Assembly (NCBI GenBank): GCA_016185305.1
Contig: JACPNV010000030.1
Span: 1 to 34,955, forward strand
Origin: Actinomycetota bacterium
GTDB taxonomy: Bacteria > Actinomycetota > Acidimicrobiia > Acidimicrobiales > Acidimicrobilacustridaceae
Length of the DNA: 34,955 bases
Direction: 5' to 3'
The notes under the pieces were generated by a model that saw nothing but the letters and a program-made list of their open reading frames with translations, was not told the origin of the DNA and ran no database searches. The stretch's first letter is position 1, and each line of letters begins with the position of its first letter. Positions 8,795 through 16,600 of this stretch are shown piece by piece. Position numbers and translations under genes: made by a program.

Positions 8795-9816
8795 GCACAG
8801 TTCTGGTCACCGGTTCGGCCGGATTCATCGCCGGGTATGTGGTCCAAGAGCTGCTCGACCAGGGTCACGACGTCGTCGGGATCGACAACCTCTCCAAGTA
8901 CGGGCCCACCACCAAGAGCTACGACGCTCATCCCCGGTATGAACTTGTCGAGGGCGACTGCCGAGATCTTGATCTCATGGTCCGGTTGGCTTCGGATTGC
9001 GATCACTTCATCGCCGGGGCGGCGATGATCGGCGGCATCTCCTACTTCCACGCCTACGCTTACGACCTGCTGGCCGCCAACGAACGGATCATTGCGGCGT
9101 CGTGCGACGCCGCCATTCGCGCCCACCGTTCGGGGCGGTTGCAGAAGGTGACGTACCTCTCGTCCTCCATGGTCTTCGAGTCCACCGAGCACTGGCCAAG
9201 CACCGAGGGCGACGAGCGCCGGATACCCCCACCGGTGTCGTCTTACGGGTTCCAGAAGCTGGCCGTCGAATACTTCGCCCGCGCAGCGTGGGAGCAGTAC
9301 CAGTTGCCCTACACGATCGTGCGTCCGTTCAACTGCGTGGGCGTGGGAGAACGTCGGGCTTTGGGTGAGGTCGAGGTGCTCTCGGGCAACGTGAAGCTCG
9401 CCATGAGCCACGTGGTCCCCGACCTCGTGCAGAAGGTCATGAAGGGTCAGGATCCCCTGCACATCCTCGGCGACGGTTCTCAGATCAGGCACTACACCTA
9501 CGGCGGCGATCTGGCCAAAGGCATCGTGCTCGCCATGGAGCATCCTGCGGCGCGCAACAACGACTTCAACCTCTCGACGGCGCAGGGCACGACCGTGCTC
9601 GAGTTGGCCGAATCCATCTGGACCAAGATCAAAGGTCCCGGAGTGGCCTTCAACTACACCGTCGACGAACCCTACGAACACGACGTGCAAAAGCGGATTC
9701 CCGAAACGAGCAAAGCATCTCGTGTTCTCGGTTTTGACGCCACGACTTCACTCGACGAGATGCTCGACGAGGTGATCCCTTGGATCCGTATGGCCATCGC
9801 GGAGGGCTCGATCTGA
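8791..9816 (+). CDS. NAD-dependent sugar-nucleotide epimerase/dehydratase (extended SDR)
   Basis: This 341-residue extended short-chain dehydrogenase has the NAD-binding motif TGSAGFIAG (7-15), an acidic residue at the end of strand 2 (GIDNLSKYGP), the SSS active-site strand (LSSSMVF, 123-129) and the catalytic pair Tyr152/Lys156 in SYGFQK. The C-terminal substrate region contains LHILGDGSQIRHYTYGGD, typical of enzymes acting on UDP- or dTDP-sugars. It is expected to epimerise or dehydrate a nucleotide sugar for the same glycan as its neighbours. The glycine motif has Ala in GFIAG where Gly-Ser or Gly-Ser-His is usual, a mild variation. The start overlaps the preceding stop by ATGA. Confidence 0.9.
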   Translation: MSTVLVTGSAGFIAGYVVQELLDQGHDVVGIDNLSKYGPTTKSYDAHPRYELVEGDCRDLDLMVRLASDCDHFIAGAAMIGGISYFHAYAYDLLAANERIIAASCDAAIRAHRSGRLQKVTYLSSSMVFESTEHWPSTEGDERRIPPPVSSYGFQKLAVEYFARAAWEQYQLPYTIVRPFNCVGVGERRALGEVEVLSGNVKLAMSHVVPDLVQKVMKGQDPLHILGDGSQIRHYTYGGDLAKGIVLAMEHPAARNNDFNLSTAQGTTVLELAESIWTKIKGPGVAFNYTVDEPYEHDVQKRIPETSKASRVLGFDATTSLDEMLDEVIPWIRMAIAEGSI

Positions 9817-9829
9817 CAGATTGAAGGCT

Positions 9830-11134
9830 ATGGCTTCGACCCGTGACGCCGCCTCGAACCAGGAGCGGCTCCCGCGATGGGTAGGTGGGCTGCTCTTCGT
9901 GGCCGCGGTAGTGCTGCCCCTGTTGCGCCAACCCGGCGTCAAGTCGTGGGACACGATCTGGATAGAAGACGCATCGATCTACGTCGAGCAGGCGAACGCC
10001 ACAAACCCTCTCGCCGTCTTGTTCCGCGGTTATGCCGGCTACCTCCAACTGATGGTGCGGTTGCTGGCGGTTCCCACGGCGTGGCTCCCGACCCCGTGGA
10101 TCGCCTCCTACCTCGCCCTAGCGGGCGTCACCGTCGGTGCGCTCTGCGCAGCCTTCGTGTACCACTCGGCCCGGGGATGGATCGCCACGTGGCCGATCCG
10201 GTTGGCGTTGGCCACCCTGGTGGTGCTCGGACCCGCAGTGGCAATCGAGAACACCGCCACCATCACCAACTCGATCTGGGTCGTGTTGGCGGTGGCGCCG
10301 TGGGCCTTCATCTCGGTGCAGGACACTCGCCGTGACGTGGTGATGAGGAGCGTGGTCGTGTTCTTCGCGGCCACGGCCACTGCGCTGTCGTTCTTGTTGA
10401 TCCCACTGGCCGTCGGGTTCGCAATCGGCCGCCGCACTCGCGCTTCGGCCACCGTTGCCGTGACTTTCGGAGTGGGCATGGCGATCCAACTGGTGGCCGT
10501 AGCAACCAATCCCGTCCCACCCGGGGATACGAACTCGTTGAGGATCCTGATCGACTTCTTCGGTCTGCGAGTGCTCGGATCGCTGTTGGTGGGTGAGCGG
10601 CCCCTCGATCAACTCTGGACCGGCATCGGCGAACCCGTCGTGGCCTTGGCTTTCCTCATCACGATCGCTCTTTTCGTCACCCTGTTTCGACATGCCGGCC
10701 GTCGACCCCAACGCGCGGCCGCATTGCTGATGGGCTATTCGGTGATCGCTTTCGTCGTCCCGGCGTGGGGACGCGGCACCAGCAAGATCGGATTCGAGAT
10801 CGGCGTATATACGCTGAACATGACCCGCTACACGCTGATGCCCATACTGCTGCTGGCCAGCGCGGTGGCGCTGTTGATCGATCCCGTCGGCGTCGAGCGC
10901 TCCCGGCGAGTAGCCACAGTTGGGCGCAAGGTCTTCATCGTGCAGGTCGTCATCGTGTGCATCATCGGCTTCGTGACGCCCACGGTGCGATCCGCAGGAC
11001 CAAGTTGGACCGCCGAAACGGCCGCGGTCCAAGCACGGCTTTGTCGAGGCGAGCCCCCCGACAAGGTGGTTCGGATCACCACGTCTCCCATCAACTTCTC
11101 GGTGGGCCTTCGCTGCGATCGATTGGCTCCCTGA
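9830..11134 (+). CDS. Polytopic membrane protein, possible GT-C-type glycosyltransferase
   Basis: The protein has 434 residues and roughly nine to eleven hydrophobic helices. After the first helix comes an exported loop with IWIEDASIYVEQ; an acidic pair at this place is typical of GT-C glycosyltransferases that use polyprenyl-linked sugars, but the protein is not recognised with certainty. It ends with a small soluble segment holding two Cys (RLCRGE and LRCDRL), which could pair outside the membrane. A TTG at 9821 in the same frame is an alternative start, better spaced from GGAGGG (9801-9806). It follows the epimerase by 13 bases and so belongs to the same operon. A role in finishing or moving the glycan is inference. 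Confidence 0.75.
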   Translation: MASTRDAASNQERLPRWVGGLLFVAAVVLPLLRQPGVKSWDTIWIEDASIYVEQANATNPLAVLFRGYAGYLQLMVRLLAVPTAWLPTPWIASYLALAGVTVGALCAAFVYHSARGWIATWPIRLALATLVVLGPAVAIENTATITNSIWVVLAVAPWAFISVQDTRRDVVMRSVVVFFAATATALSFLLIPLAVGFAIGRRTRASATVAVTFGVGMAIQLVAVATNPVPPGDTNSLRILIDFFGLRVLGSLLVGERPLDQLWTGIGEPVVALAFLITIALFVTLFRHAGRRPQRAAALLMGYSVIAFVVPAWGRGTSKIGFEIGVYTLNMTRYTLMPILLLASAVALLIDPVGVERSRRVATVGRKVFIVQVVIVCIIGFVTPTVRSAGPSWTAETAAVQARLCRGEPPDKVVRITTSPINFSVGLRCDRLAP

Positions 11135-11291
11135 CATTCGCATCACCGAGATCCTGGCCGCCGGCCTAGGCTGGCACGATGACCACCACCGTGGTGGAGG
11201 CCGAGCTCCGCTGGATGGGCGCCATCTGCGTGCGATACGGCGTGGCGTGCTCGAGGTCCGCGGGCTGTCAGCCTTGATCGAGAACGAGTGA

Positions 11292-11993
11292 ATGGGCGCG
11301 GAGAGCCGACGGGGGCAAGGACCGTCCACGGACGGTGGGGCGGTGGTCGATGTCGTGTTGCCGGCGCTGAACGAGCGAGACGCCATCGGGTGGGTGATCG
11401 AGCGTTTGCCATCGGGCTACCGGCCCGTGGTCGTCGACAACGGGTCTGACGACGGGTCGGGAGAGTTGGCCGCGTCGTTGGGAGCGGTTGTCGTGCCTGA
11501 GAGTCGCCGGGGGTTCGGCGCCGCGTGCTTCGCCGGCCTTGAAGCGTGCGCGTCAGAGATCGTGTGCTTCATGGATTGCGATGGCTCGCTCGACCCGCGC
11601 GACCTTCCATCGGTCGCCGATCCAGTGGGCGAGGGCCGGGCCGACCTGGTCTTGGGGGCGCGGCCGCCGTCGGCCGGGAGCTGGCCGATACATGCCCGCG
11701 TGGCGAACCGCTACCTCGCGCGCCGGGTCGATCGGCGTTTCGGCTGGAGCCTGTCCGACCTGGGGCCGATGCGAGCGGCCCGGCGCGAGGCGTTGCTCGA
11801 TTTGGGCTTGCTCGATCGCCGATCCGGCTGGCCGCTCGAGATGGTGCTGCGGGCCGGCGATGCCGGCTGGCGCGTGGTCGAGGTCCCGGTCCCGTACTAC
11901 GCGCGGCGGGGGCGGTCGAAGGTGACTGGAACGGTCAGGGGAACGGCTCGGGCCGTCCGTGACATGCGGGCCCAGCTTCGCTCGCTGTCATAG
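11292..11993 (+). CDS. Family 2 glycosyltransferase, DPM-like
   Basis: A 233-residue soluble GT2 protein. It shows VVDVVLPALNERDAIGWV near the N-terminus, the nucleotide-binding VVDNGSDDGS, and the metal-binding FMDCDGSLDP. The C-terminal part contains WPLEMVLRAGDAGWRVVEVP, as in dolichyl-phosphate-mannose-like and related short GT2 enzymes. In actinobacteria such genes often stand beside a DUF2064 transferase, and here the DUF2064 gene is convergent and overlaps it by six bases (11988-11993). The family also resembles the transferases described near radical SAM/selenodomain genes. It is separated from the preceding membrane protein by 157 bases. The acceptor is unknown. Confidence 0.85.
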   Translation: MGAESRRGQGPSTDGGAVVDVVLPALNERDAIGWVIERLPSGYRPVVVDNGSDDGSGELAASLGAVVVPESRRGFGAACFAGLEACASEIVCFMDCDGSLDPRDLPSVADPVGEGRADLVLGARPPSAGSWPIHARVANRYLARRVDRRFGWSLSDLGPMRAARREALLDLGLLDRRSGWPLEMVLRAGDAGWRVVEVPVPYYARRGRSKVTGTVRGTARAVRDMRAQLRSLS

Positions 11994-12695
11994 TGGCGGC
12001 AGTGGCAGGGATGCTTCGACCGCTCGGATCGCTGCCGCCGCCCGCGTCGCCGGCGCCAGGGCTGCCACGTGGCGGGCGTCGTCGAAGGTGTCGATGTCCT
12101 GCAGCTCGACGAGGTCGTGGACGGCGTAGCCCCGACCTCGAAGGCGGAGGCGTTGCTCATGCCCGGTCCTCGGCGTGCTCATCGGCACGCGCTCGAAGAC
12201 CTCGCGGTCGGGCCGGTGCAGGCCGATCGCCCAGTAGCCGCCGTCACGGCACGGGCCGAGGACGGCGGCATCGACGCCGGACACCAGCCGTTCCGCCGCG
12301 TGCGCCAGGTGGTCGGCGGTCACCTGGGGCGTGTCGGCGCTCAGGATGATCAGCGGGCCGGCGCCGTCGGTGAGCATGTCGTCGAAGCCGTTGGCGAGAC
12401 GGTGCGCGAGGCCATTGCCGCACTGCTGGACGACCTCGAACCCGGCGACCCGTATCCCGCCGGCGTCCATCGCGTCTGCTTCGCCATCGAACAGCAGCAG
12501 GCGGCGAGACGCCGGCGCCGCGGCAACGGCGGCCATCACATCGGCGAGCGACGCCGCGGCGATGGACGCGGCATCGCTCGTGGTGCACGGCGGGCAGAGA
12601 CGGGTCTTCACCTTGCCCGGCACCGGCTGCTTCGCGATCACCGCCAACTGAACCGCACACCCCGCCGCCGAACGAGGCTGCTGCTTGCGACTCAT
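11988..12695 (-). CDS. DUF2064 / TIGR04282-type glycosyltransferase-like protein
   Basis: This 235-residue protein has a single nucleotidyltransferase/GT-A fold. The N-terminal signature AVIAKQPVPGKVKTRLCPP (about 18-36) is diagnostic of DUF2064. Later motifs are LIILSADTPQVTADHL and LGPCRDGGYWAIGL, which form the nucleotide-sugar pocket in this family. Related proteins occur in arsenosugar clusters and beside GT2 enzymes, and the exact reaction here is unknown. Its ATG overlaps the stop of the epimerase (12692-12695), making it the last gene of the seven-gene leftward operon. Its 3' end overlaps the convergent GT2 gene, so the two operons meet tail to tail without space for a terminator. Confidence 0.88.
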   Translation of the reverse strand: MSRKQQPRSAAGCAVQLAVIAKQPVPGKVKTRLCPPCTTSDAASIAAASLADVMAAVAAAPASRRLLLFDGEADAMDAGGIRVAGFEVVQQCGNGLAHRLANGFDDMLTDGAGPLIILSADTPQVTADHLAHAAERLVSGVDAAVLGPCRDGGYWAIGLHRPDREVFERVPMSTPRTGHEQRLRLRGRGYAVHDLVELQDIDTFDDARHVAALAPATRAAAAIRAVEASLPLPPL

Positions 12696-13744
12696 GCTCG
12701 AAGGGGATCGGTGGCGAAGCGGAGCATCCCATCGCCGAACGGGACGCGCGAGCAGAAGTGCAGGGTCTGCCGAGCGAGGTCGGGCGAGGCGAACACATGC
12801 CGCACGTCTCCCACTCGACCACCACCGACGACGGCGGGCTCGAGTGAGGATCCGGGCGCGATGGCGGAGCAGAGCGCCGACGCCATCTCCAGCACGGTGT
12901 GAGATTCACCGGTAGCGATGTTGAACGCGCCGGATGCGTGTGCAGGCGCGTCCAGTGCGGCGAGGTTGGCCCGGGCCACGTCGTCGACGTGGATGAAGTC
13001 GCGTCGCTGGCGTCCGTCCTCGAAGACCTGCGGCGCCCGGCCCCCTTCGACCGCGCTGCGGAAGATGGCCGCGACGCCGGCATAGGGCGTGTCACGGGGC
13101 ATGCGCGGGCCGTACACGTTGTGATACCGCAGCGCGATCACCGGGCTGCCGTGCTCGCGCCCGTAGGCCGCGCACAGGTGCTCTTGGTGCAACTTGGTTG
13201 CGGCGTAGATGTTGCGAGGATCGGCGGCTGCCGCCTCGGTCACCGGTTCGGCGCCGAGCGCGGCGCCACACGACGGGCACGACGGCTCGTATCGACCCGC
13301 GGCCAGATCGTGGGCCGATCGAGGAAGGGCTCGGACCACGCCGTGCGCCGAGCACCGGTACTGACCGTCGCCGTAGACGACCATGCTGCTCGCCAGCACG
13401 ATCCGCCCGTCGAAGCCCGCGGCGTGCAGGCAACCCAGGAGTGCCGCGGTCGCCCTGTCGTTGTGATCGACGTAGCCGGTGACGTCACCGAAATCGACGC
13501 CCAAGCCGACCATCGCCGCTTGATGGCAGACGGCGTCGATGCCCGCGAGTGCGCCGGTCACCACGGAGGTCTCTCGTAGATCGGCGAACAGGTACTCGGC
13601 ATCATCGTTGAGGTAAGCCGGCATCGCATGGTGGGCCTTCGGGTGCAGAAGGTCGATCACGCGGACGTGGTCGCCGCGCTCGACGAGCTGATCGACGATG
13701 TGTGAGCCGATGAAGCCCGCACCGCCGGTCACGAGGACTCTCAT
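12692..13744 (-). CDS. NAD-dependent epimerase/dehydratase with zinc-ribbon-like insertion
   Basis: An extended SDR enzyme of 350 residues: NAD motif TGGAGFIGSH (6-15), strand-2 Asp31, LASSMVVYG (117-125), catalytic Tyr180 and Lys184 in NIYAATK, and RRDFIHVDDVARAN. It should act on a nucleotide sugar. Between the active-site Ser strand and the Tyr is an insertion of about 40 residues containing Cys131, His134 and CPSC (Cys156, Cys159), which could bind a zinc ion. The ATG at 13744 directly precedes the NAD motif; the frame extends upstream without support. It is followed by the DUF2064 gene with an ATGA overlap and preceded by the radical SAM gene with 22 bases between. Confidence 0.9.
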   Translation of the reverse strand: MRVLVTGGAGFIGSHIVDQLVERGDHVRVIDLLHPKAHHAMPAYLNDDAEYLFADLRETSVVTGALAGIDAVCHQAAMVGLGVDFGDVTGYVDHNDRATAALLGCLHAAGFDGRIVLASSMVVYGDGQYRCSAHGVVRALPRSAHDLAAGRYEPSCPSCGAALGAEPVTEAAAADPRNIYAATKLHQEHLCAAYGREHGSPVIALRYHNVYGPRMPRDTPYAGVAAIFRSAVEGGRAPQVFEDGRQRRDFIHVDDVARANLAALDAPAHASGAFNIATGESHTVLEMASALCSAIAPGSSLEPAVVGGGRVGDVRHVFASPDLARQTLHFCSRVPFGDGMLRFATDPLRA

Positions 13745-13766
13745 GCCGTGCCCGTGTTCATGCCGC

Positions 13767-14759
13767 TCATGCGCAGGGAAAGGTGCTCGCAAGGATGTCG
13801 CTGCGCAGGCGATGCCGCCGGTACTCGTCGCGGATGGCCTCGACCGCCGCATCGAGCGGCGACCACGCGTCGGCCACCATCATGGACGGATCGGTCGCTG
13901 CGACCGGATGCCACCAGACGCCGTCAGCGGTCACGCACACCTCGGGAACCAGCGAGGCGCGCGTCACCGTCAACCCGGCGTTGGCTTCGCCCTGGCGGGC
14001 GACGCGCCGCACGACGCGCTGGTCGTCGTCGAGCCCGAGGCCATCGAACAGGCTGCCGAGCTCGGACTCGGAGTTGCCGGCATCGTGGCCGAGGGTGGCA
14101 GCGACCCGAACCCGGAAGCCGAGGTCGAGGGCGAGCCGGACGCCGGCCAGCGCCCGGTCGAACGAGCCCGCGCCCCGGTGGCGGTCGTGCAGTTCGGGCG
14201 TCGCCGAGTCGAGGCTGACCTGCAAGGTGAGGCGGTCGCGGGGTAGGGCATCGAGGCGCCGGAGGCGCTCGCCCTGCCAGAGCATCCCGTTGGTGAGAAC
14301 GGTGGTGGGCAGCGCCGAGGTCGCGGCGTGCAGCCGCTCGTCGAGGTCGAGCAGCATGAACGGCTCGCCACCCGTGATGTAGAGCTCGCGGACGCCGGTG
14401 TCGGCCGCGTCCCGAACCAAGGCCGCGGTCTCTTCGACGCTGATCACGCGGCGTGCCGCTCGAGGTGACGAGCTGACGCAGCAGTAGTCGCACGCCAGGT
14501 TGCAGTGGAAGTTCGTGTAGACCCACAGCCGGTAGCCGGGCCGCCGATTCTCGGGCAGCGCCCCGATGGGGTCGACCATCCGTCCGCGCATGATCTCGAC
14601 GGCGTGCGGGTGGACGACCAGGAGCGAGTTCCCCGTCGCGGCTGTCCACCGGTTGGCGATCGCGACGTCGGCAGGGCCGTCGACATCGACGAGTGTCGTG
14701 CTTCCAGCCGGCGTCGCGTTCACCGCCTCGATCAACCGGAGTGTCAGGTCGAGCGACAT
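13767..14759 (-). CDS. Radical SAM enzyme of unknown substrate
   Basis: This 330-residue protein has the radical SAM cluster motif CNLACDYC (Cys86, Cys90, Cys93), which binds a 4Fe-4S cluster and S-adenosylmethionine, preceded by an aromatic strand (LWVYTNFH). The SAM-binding GGEPF is at 130-134 and TTVLTNGMLW forms the next barrel strand. An N-terminal extension of about 75 residues precedes the barrel. The C-terminal part contains VCVTADGVWWHP, reminiscent of the start of a SPASM domain, and ends with FPCA. Too few Cys remain for a full SPASM domain, so a second cluster is unlikely. It lies four bases after the PhnD-like gene, so they are co-transcribed. The reaction cannot be named. Confidence 0.88.
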   Translation of the reverse strand: MSLDLTLRLIEAVNATPAGSTTLVDVDGPADVAIANRWTAATGNSLLVVHPHAVEIMRGRMVDPIGALPENRRPGYRLWVYTNFHCNLACDYCCVSSSPRAARRVISVEETAALVRDAADTGVRELYITGGEPFMLLDLDERLHAATSALPTTVLTNGMLWQGERLRRLDALPRDRLTLQVSLDSATPELHDRHRGAGSFDRALAGVRLALDLGFRVRVAATLGHDAGNSESELGSLFDGLGLDDDQRVVRRVARQGEANAGLTVTRASLVPEVCVTADGVWWHPVAATDPSMMVADAWSPLDAAVEAIRDEYRRHRLRSDILASTFPCA

Positions 14760-14763
14760 CAGC

Positions 14764-15585
14764 TCACCAGCCGTCGGCGATGCCCTGCGCCGCCATGGCC
14801 TCGATGAGCGAGTCGTAGCCGCTCAGCTCGGGCCGCTTCCACTCGCGCAGCCCTTCCATCTCGAGGATGGGTCGGTGATCGGGGTTGTCCCAATCCATGT
14901 CGAGCAGGTGGGAGACCCATGCCTCGGCGCGCTCGTCGCTGAGGCTCGGCATGGCGGTGAAGTTGCAGTGGTTGTAGGGCTCGGATTCCCACGCGACCGT
15001 GAGGGCCGCGACCGTCTCATCGCCTGCCGCCAGGAGCGCCTGCCACGTGTTGCCGCCGACGGCTGCGACGTCGGCCTGGTCGTCGAGCACCGCTCGGAGC
15101 GCGTCGAGGTCGGATCGTCCGGTGTCGCCGTGCTTGCCGACGTCGGAGTCGAAGATCACCAACTCGACGTCGCTCGCCTCGATGCCTTCGCGCTGGAGGA
15201 AGTGCAGCGGGAGGATGCGTGCTTGGCCCGAGTCGCGCGAGCCGAGTGCGACCCGCCGCCCCTTGCACGACTCCAGCCCGTCGATGCCGGCCCCGGCTCG
15301 GGCGATCATGAAGGTCTGGAACGCGAGATCGGTGTCGCGCATCGCCAGCGGTCGGGCCGCCCCGTCTGTGCGTCGTGATGCGCGGACCCACGCCACGTTG
15401 GTGTTCCACGCGATGTCGATGTGGCCGGCGACGAGTGCGTCGACCTGTCGCTCGTAGTTCGAGAACAGCACGAAGTCCATGGGTGCGGGGCTTCCCGCGA
15501 AGTACTCCTTGATGCCCTCCCATATCGGCACGACGTTGGCGGTGTACGCCACCGCTCCGACCACAACCTCGGCACCACCGCTCAT
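14764..15585 (-). CDS. PhnD-like periplasmic-binding-fold protein without a signal peptide
   Basis: The 273-residue protein starts EVVVGAVAYTANVVPIWEG and contains FVLFSNYERQVDALVAGHID, IAWNTNVAWV, RRVALGSRDSGQARILPLHFL and ADVAAVGGNTWQALL. This order matches the phosphonate/phosphite-binding PhnD family (type 2 periplasmic fold). The start at 15585 has a strong AGGAGG box, and the mature fold begins within ten residues, so there is no signal peptide or lipobox. An upstream start would overlap the neighbouring gene and still give no signal. No ABC permease or ATPase is in the operon. It may be a cytoplasmic ligand sensor or an enzyme on this fold, as happens in thiamine and menaquinone pathways; this is inference. 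Confidence 0.82.
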   Translation of the reverse strand: MSGGAEVVVGAVAYTANVVPIWEGIKEYFAGSPAPMDFVLFSNYERQVDALVAGHIDIAWNTNVAWVRASRRTDGAARPLAMRDTDLAFQTFMIARAGAGIDGLESCKGRRVALGSRDSGQARILPLHFLQREGIEASDVELVIFDSDVGKHGDTGRSDLDALRAVLDDQADVAAVGGNTWQALLAAGDETVAALTVAWESEPYNHCNFTAMPSLSDERAEAWVSHLLDMDWDNPDHRPILEMEGLREWKRPELSGYDSLIEAMAAQGIADGW

Positions 15586-15622
15586 CGGGCTCCTCCTGTT
15601 CGTCTGCTGTGCCGGCGCATCA

Positions 15623-16042
15623 CTACGCCGGCCGGTCACTTCGGTAGGGCTCGACGAGCGACAGCCACGCCGTCGCCACGAAGCCGATCGCCATCGCCAG
15701 CGCGAAGGAGAGGTTCGTGCCGCTCGAGGCCAAGAGGTTGCCTCCGTCCGGCCGCCATTGCACGAGCACCTGTACGGCGAGCACGGCGAACCCCGCCCCC
15801 GGCAAGAACGCGATCGCCGGGCGGAGCGCGAACACACCGACGAGCCCGACGACAACCAGGGCGAGGGTGACGAGCGCTCCGAGCTTGTTGTAGGTCATGA
15901 GGTTGATCTCGTACGCGCGCCAACCGATCTGGCCGCCGGTGCTGGCCGTGACGTCGACGTCGCGTGCGACCCAGAGGCCGAGCCCGCCCGCCGCCAGACC
16001 GACGAGGCAGAGCACGAGCTGGAAGCGCACGATCGCTCTCAT
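15623..16042 (-). CDS. Small four-helix membrane protein
   Basis: A protein of 139 residues with four hydrophobic segments: FQLVLCLVGLAAGGLGLW at the N-terminus, LVTLALVVVGLVGVFAL, IAFLPGAGFAVLAVQVLV and a final FALAMAIGFVATAWLSLV. I recognise no family. Its ATG overlaps the stop of the DoxX-like gene by ATGA, so the two are probably made together and may form a complex in the membrane. The exported loop between helices 1 and 2 (about 30-50) is soluble, with several charged and polar residues. 37 bases separate it from the PhnD-like start, which has its own ribosome-binding site. Confidence 0.8.
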   Translation of the reverse strand: MRAIVRFQLVLCLVGLAAGGLGLWVARDVDVTASTGGQIGWRAYEINLMTYNKLGALVTLALVVVGLVGVFALRPAIAFLPGAGFAVLAVQVLVQWRPDGGNLLASSGTNLSFALAMAIGFVATAWLSLVEPYRSDRPA

Positions 16043-16596
16043 GACAACTTCAACAGCAGTCGGGACAACCGGCCTCGTCGGGCACGCCACGCCGGCCGAG
16101 CGAGCGCATCGAGGCCCCATGTGCGCCCCGCGGCGGTGGCGGCGAGCACCAGGTTGAGCGCGACCATCATGTAGTAAGACCACGGCCATTCGCCCGGCGT
16201 GAGCGCCACCGACATGGTGATGGCGAGGGATTGGATCGTGCCGACGACTGCCCAGAACCGGGTGGCGAGACCGAGCAAGAGGCAGGCGCCGAGCAACGAC
16301 TCGAGGAGGAGCACCGACCAGCCGAAGGGGATGAAGTTCGGCAGGATCACCCGTTCCACGAGCCAGCTGAACGGGGCGAAGACCGGGTTGTCTACGGCTT
16401 CCTTCGTGAAGCCGTAGAGGCCGCCGCCGCCCTCGCCGAAGGTGGGTGGCATCTTCCAGTTGACGTTGGTCAACCACAGCACACCCACCATGATCCGGAC
16501 CAGTGCCATGACCCGAGCAGTCGACCGCGCCGTTGCCATTGCATCATCGTTCGGTGCCGTAGCGCCTTTGGCCACGGCCGTAGCGGGTTCGCTCAC
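16039..16596 (-). CDS. DoxX/DoxD-like integral membrane protein
   Basis: A protein of 185 residues with about four membrane helices: VMALVRIMVGVLWLTNVNWK opens the membrane domain, and later segments include SVLLLESLLGACLLLGLATRF and a final YMMVALNLVLAATAAG. The short N-terminal polar tail, the helix ending in a Trp-Lys region and the LGLATRFWA loop are typical of the DoxX superfamily, some members of which form the small subunit of thiosulfate:quinone oxidoreductase or act in thiol redox. The specific role here is unknown. The GTG start at 16596 lies four bases after the stop of the acyl-CoA-dehydrogenase-like gene and has a poor ribosome-binding site; an ATG about 19 codons later is possible. 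Confidence 0.78.
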   Translation of the reverse strand: MSEPATAVAKGATAPNDDAMATARSTARVMALVRIMVGVLWLTNVNWKMPPTFGEGGGGLYGFTKEAVDNPVFAPFSWLVERVILPNFIPFGWSVLLLESLLGACLLLGLATRFWAVVGTIQSLAITMSVALTPGEWPWSYYMMVALNLVLAATAAGRTWGLDALARPAWRARRGRLSRLLLKLS

Positions 16597-16600
16597 TGGC

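Noticed and set aside
11179..11277. Tiny frame of 32 codons and the adjacent inverted repeat CCACCAC/GTGGTGG (11183-11197)
   Set aside because: No ribosome-binding site and no motif; the short arms overlap its codons and may be chance in GC-rich DNA. Recorded only as a structure in the 157-base gap.
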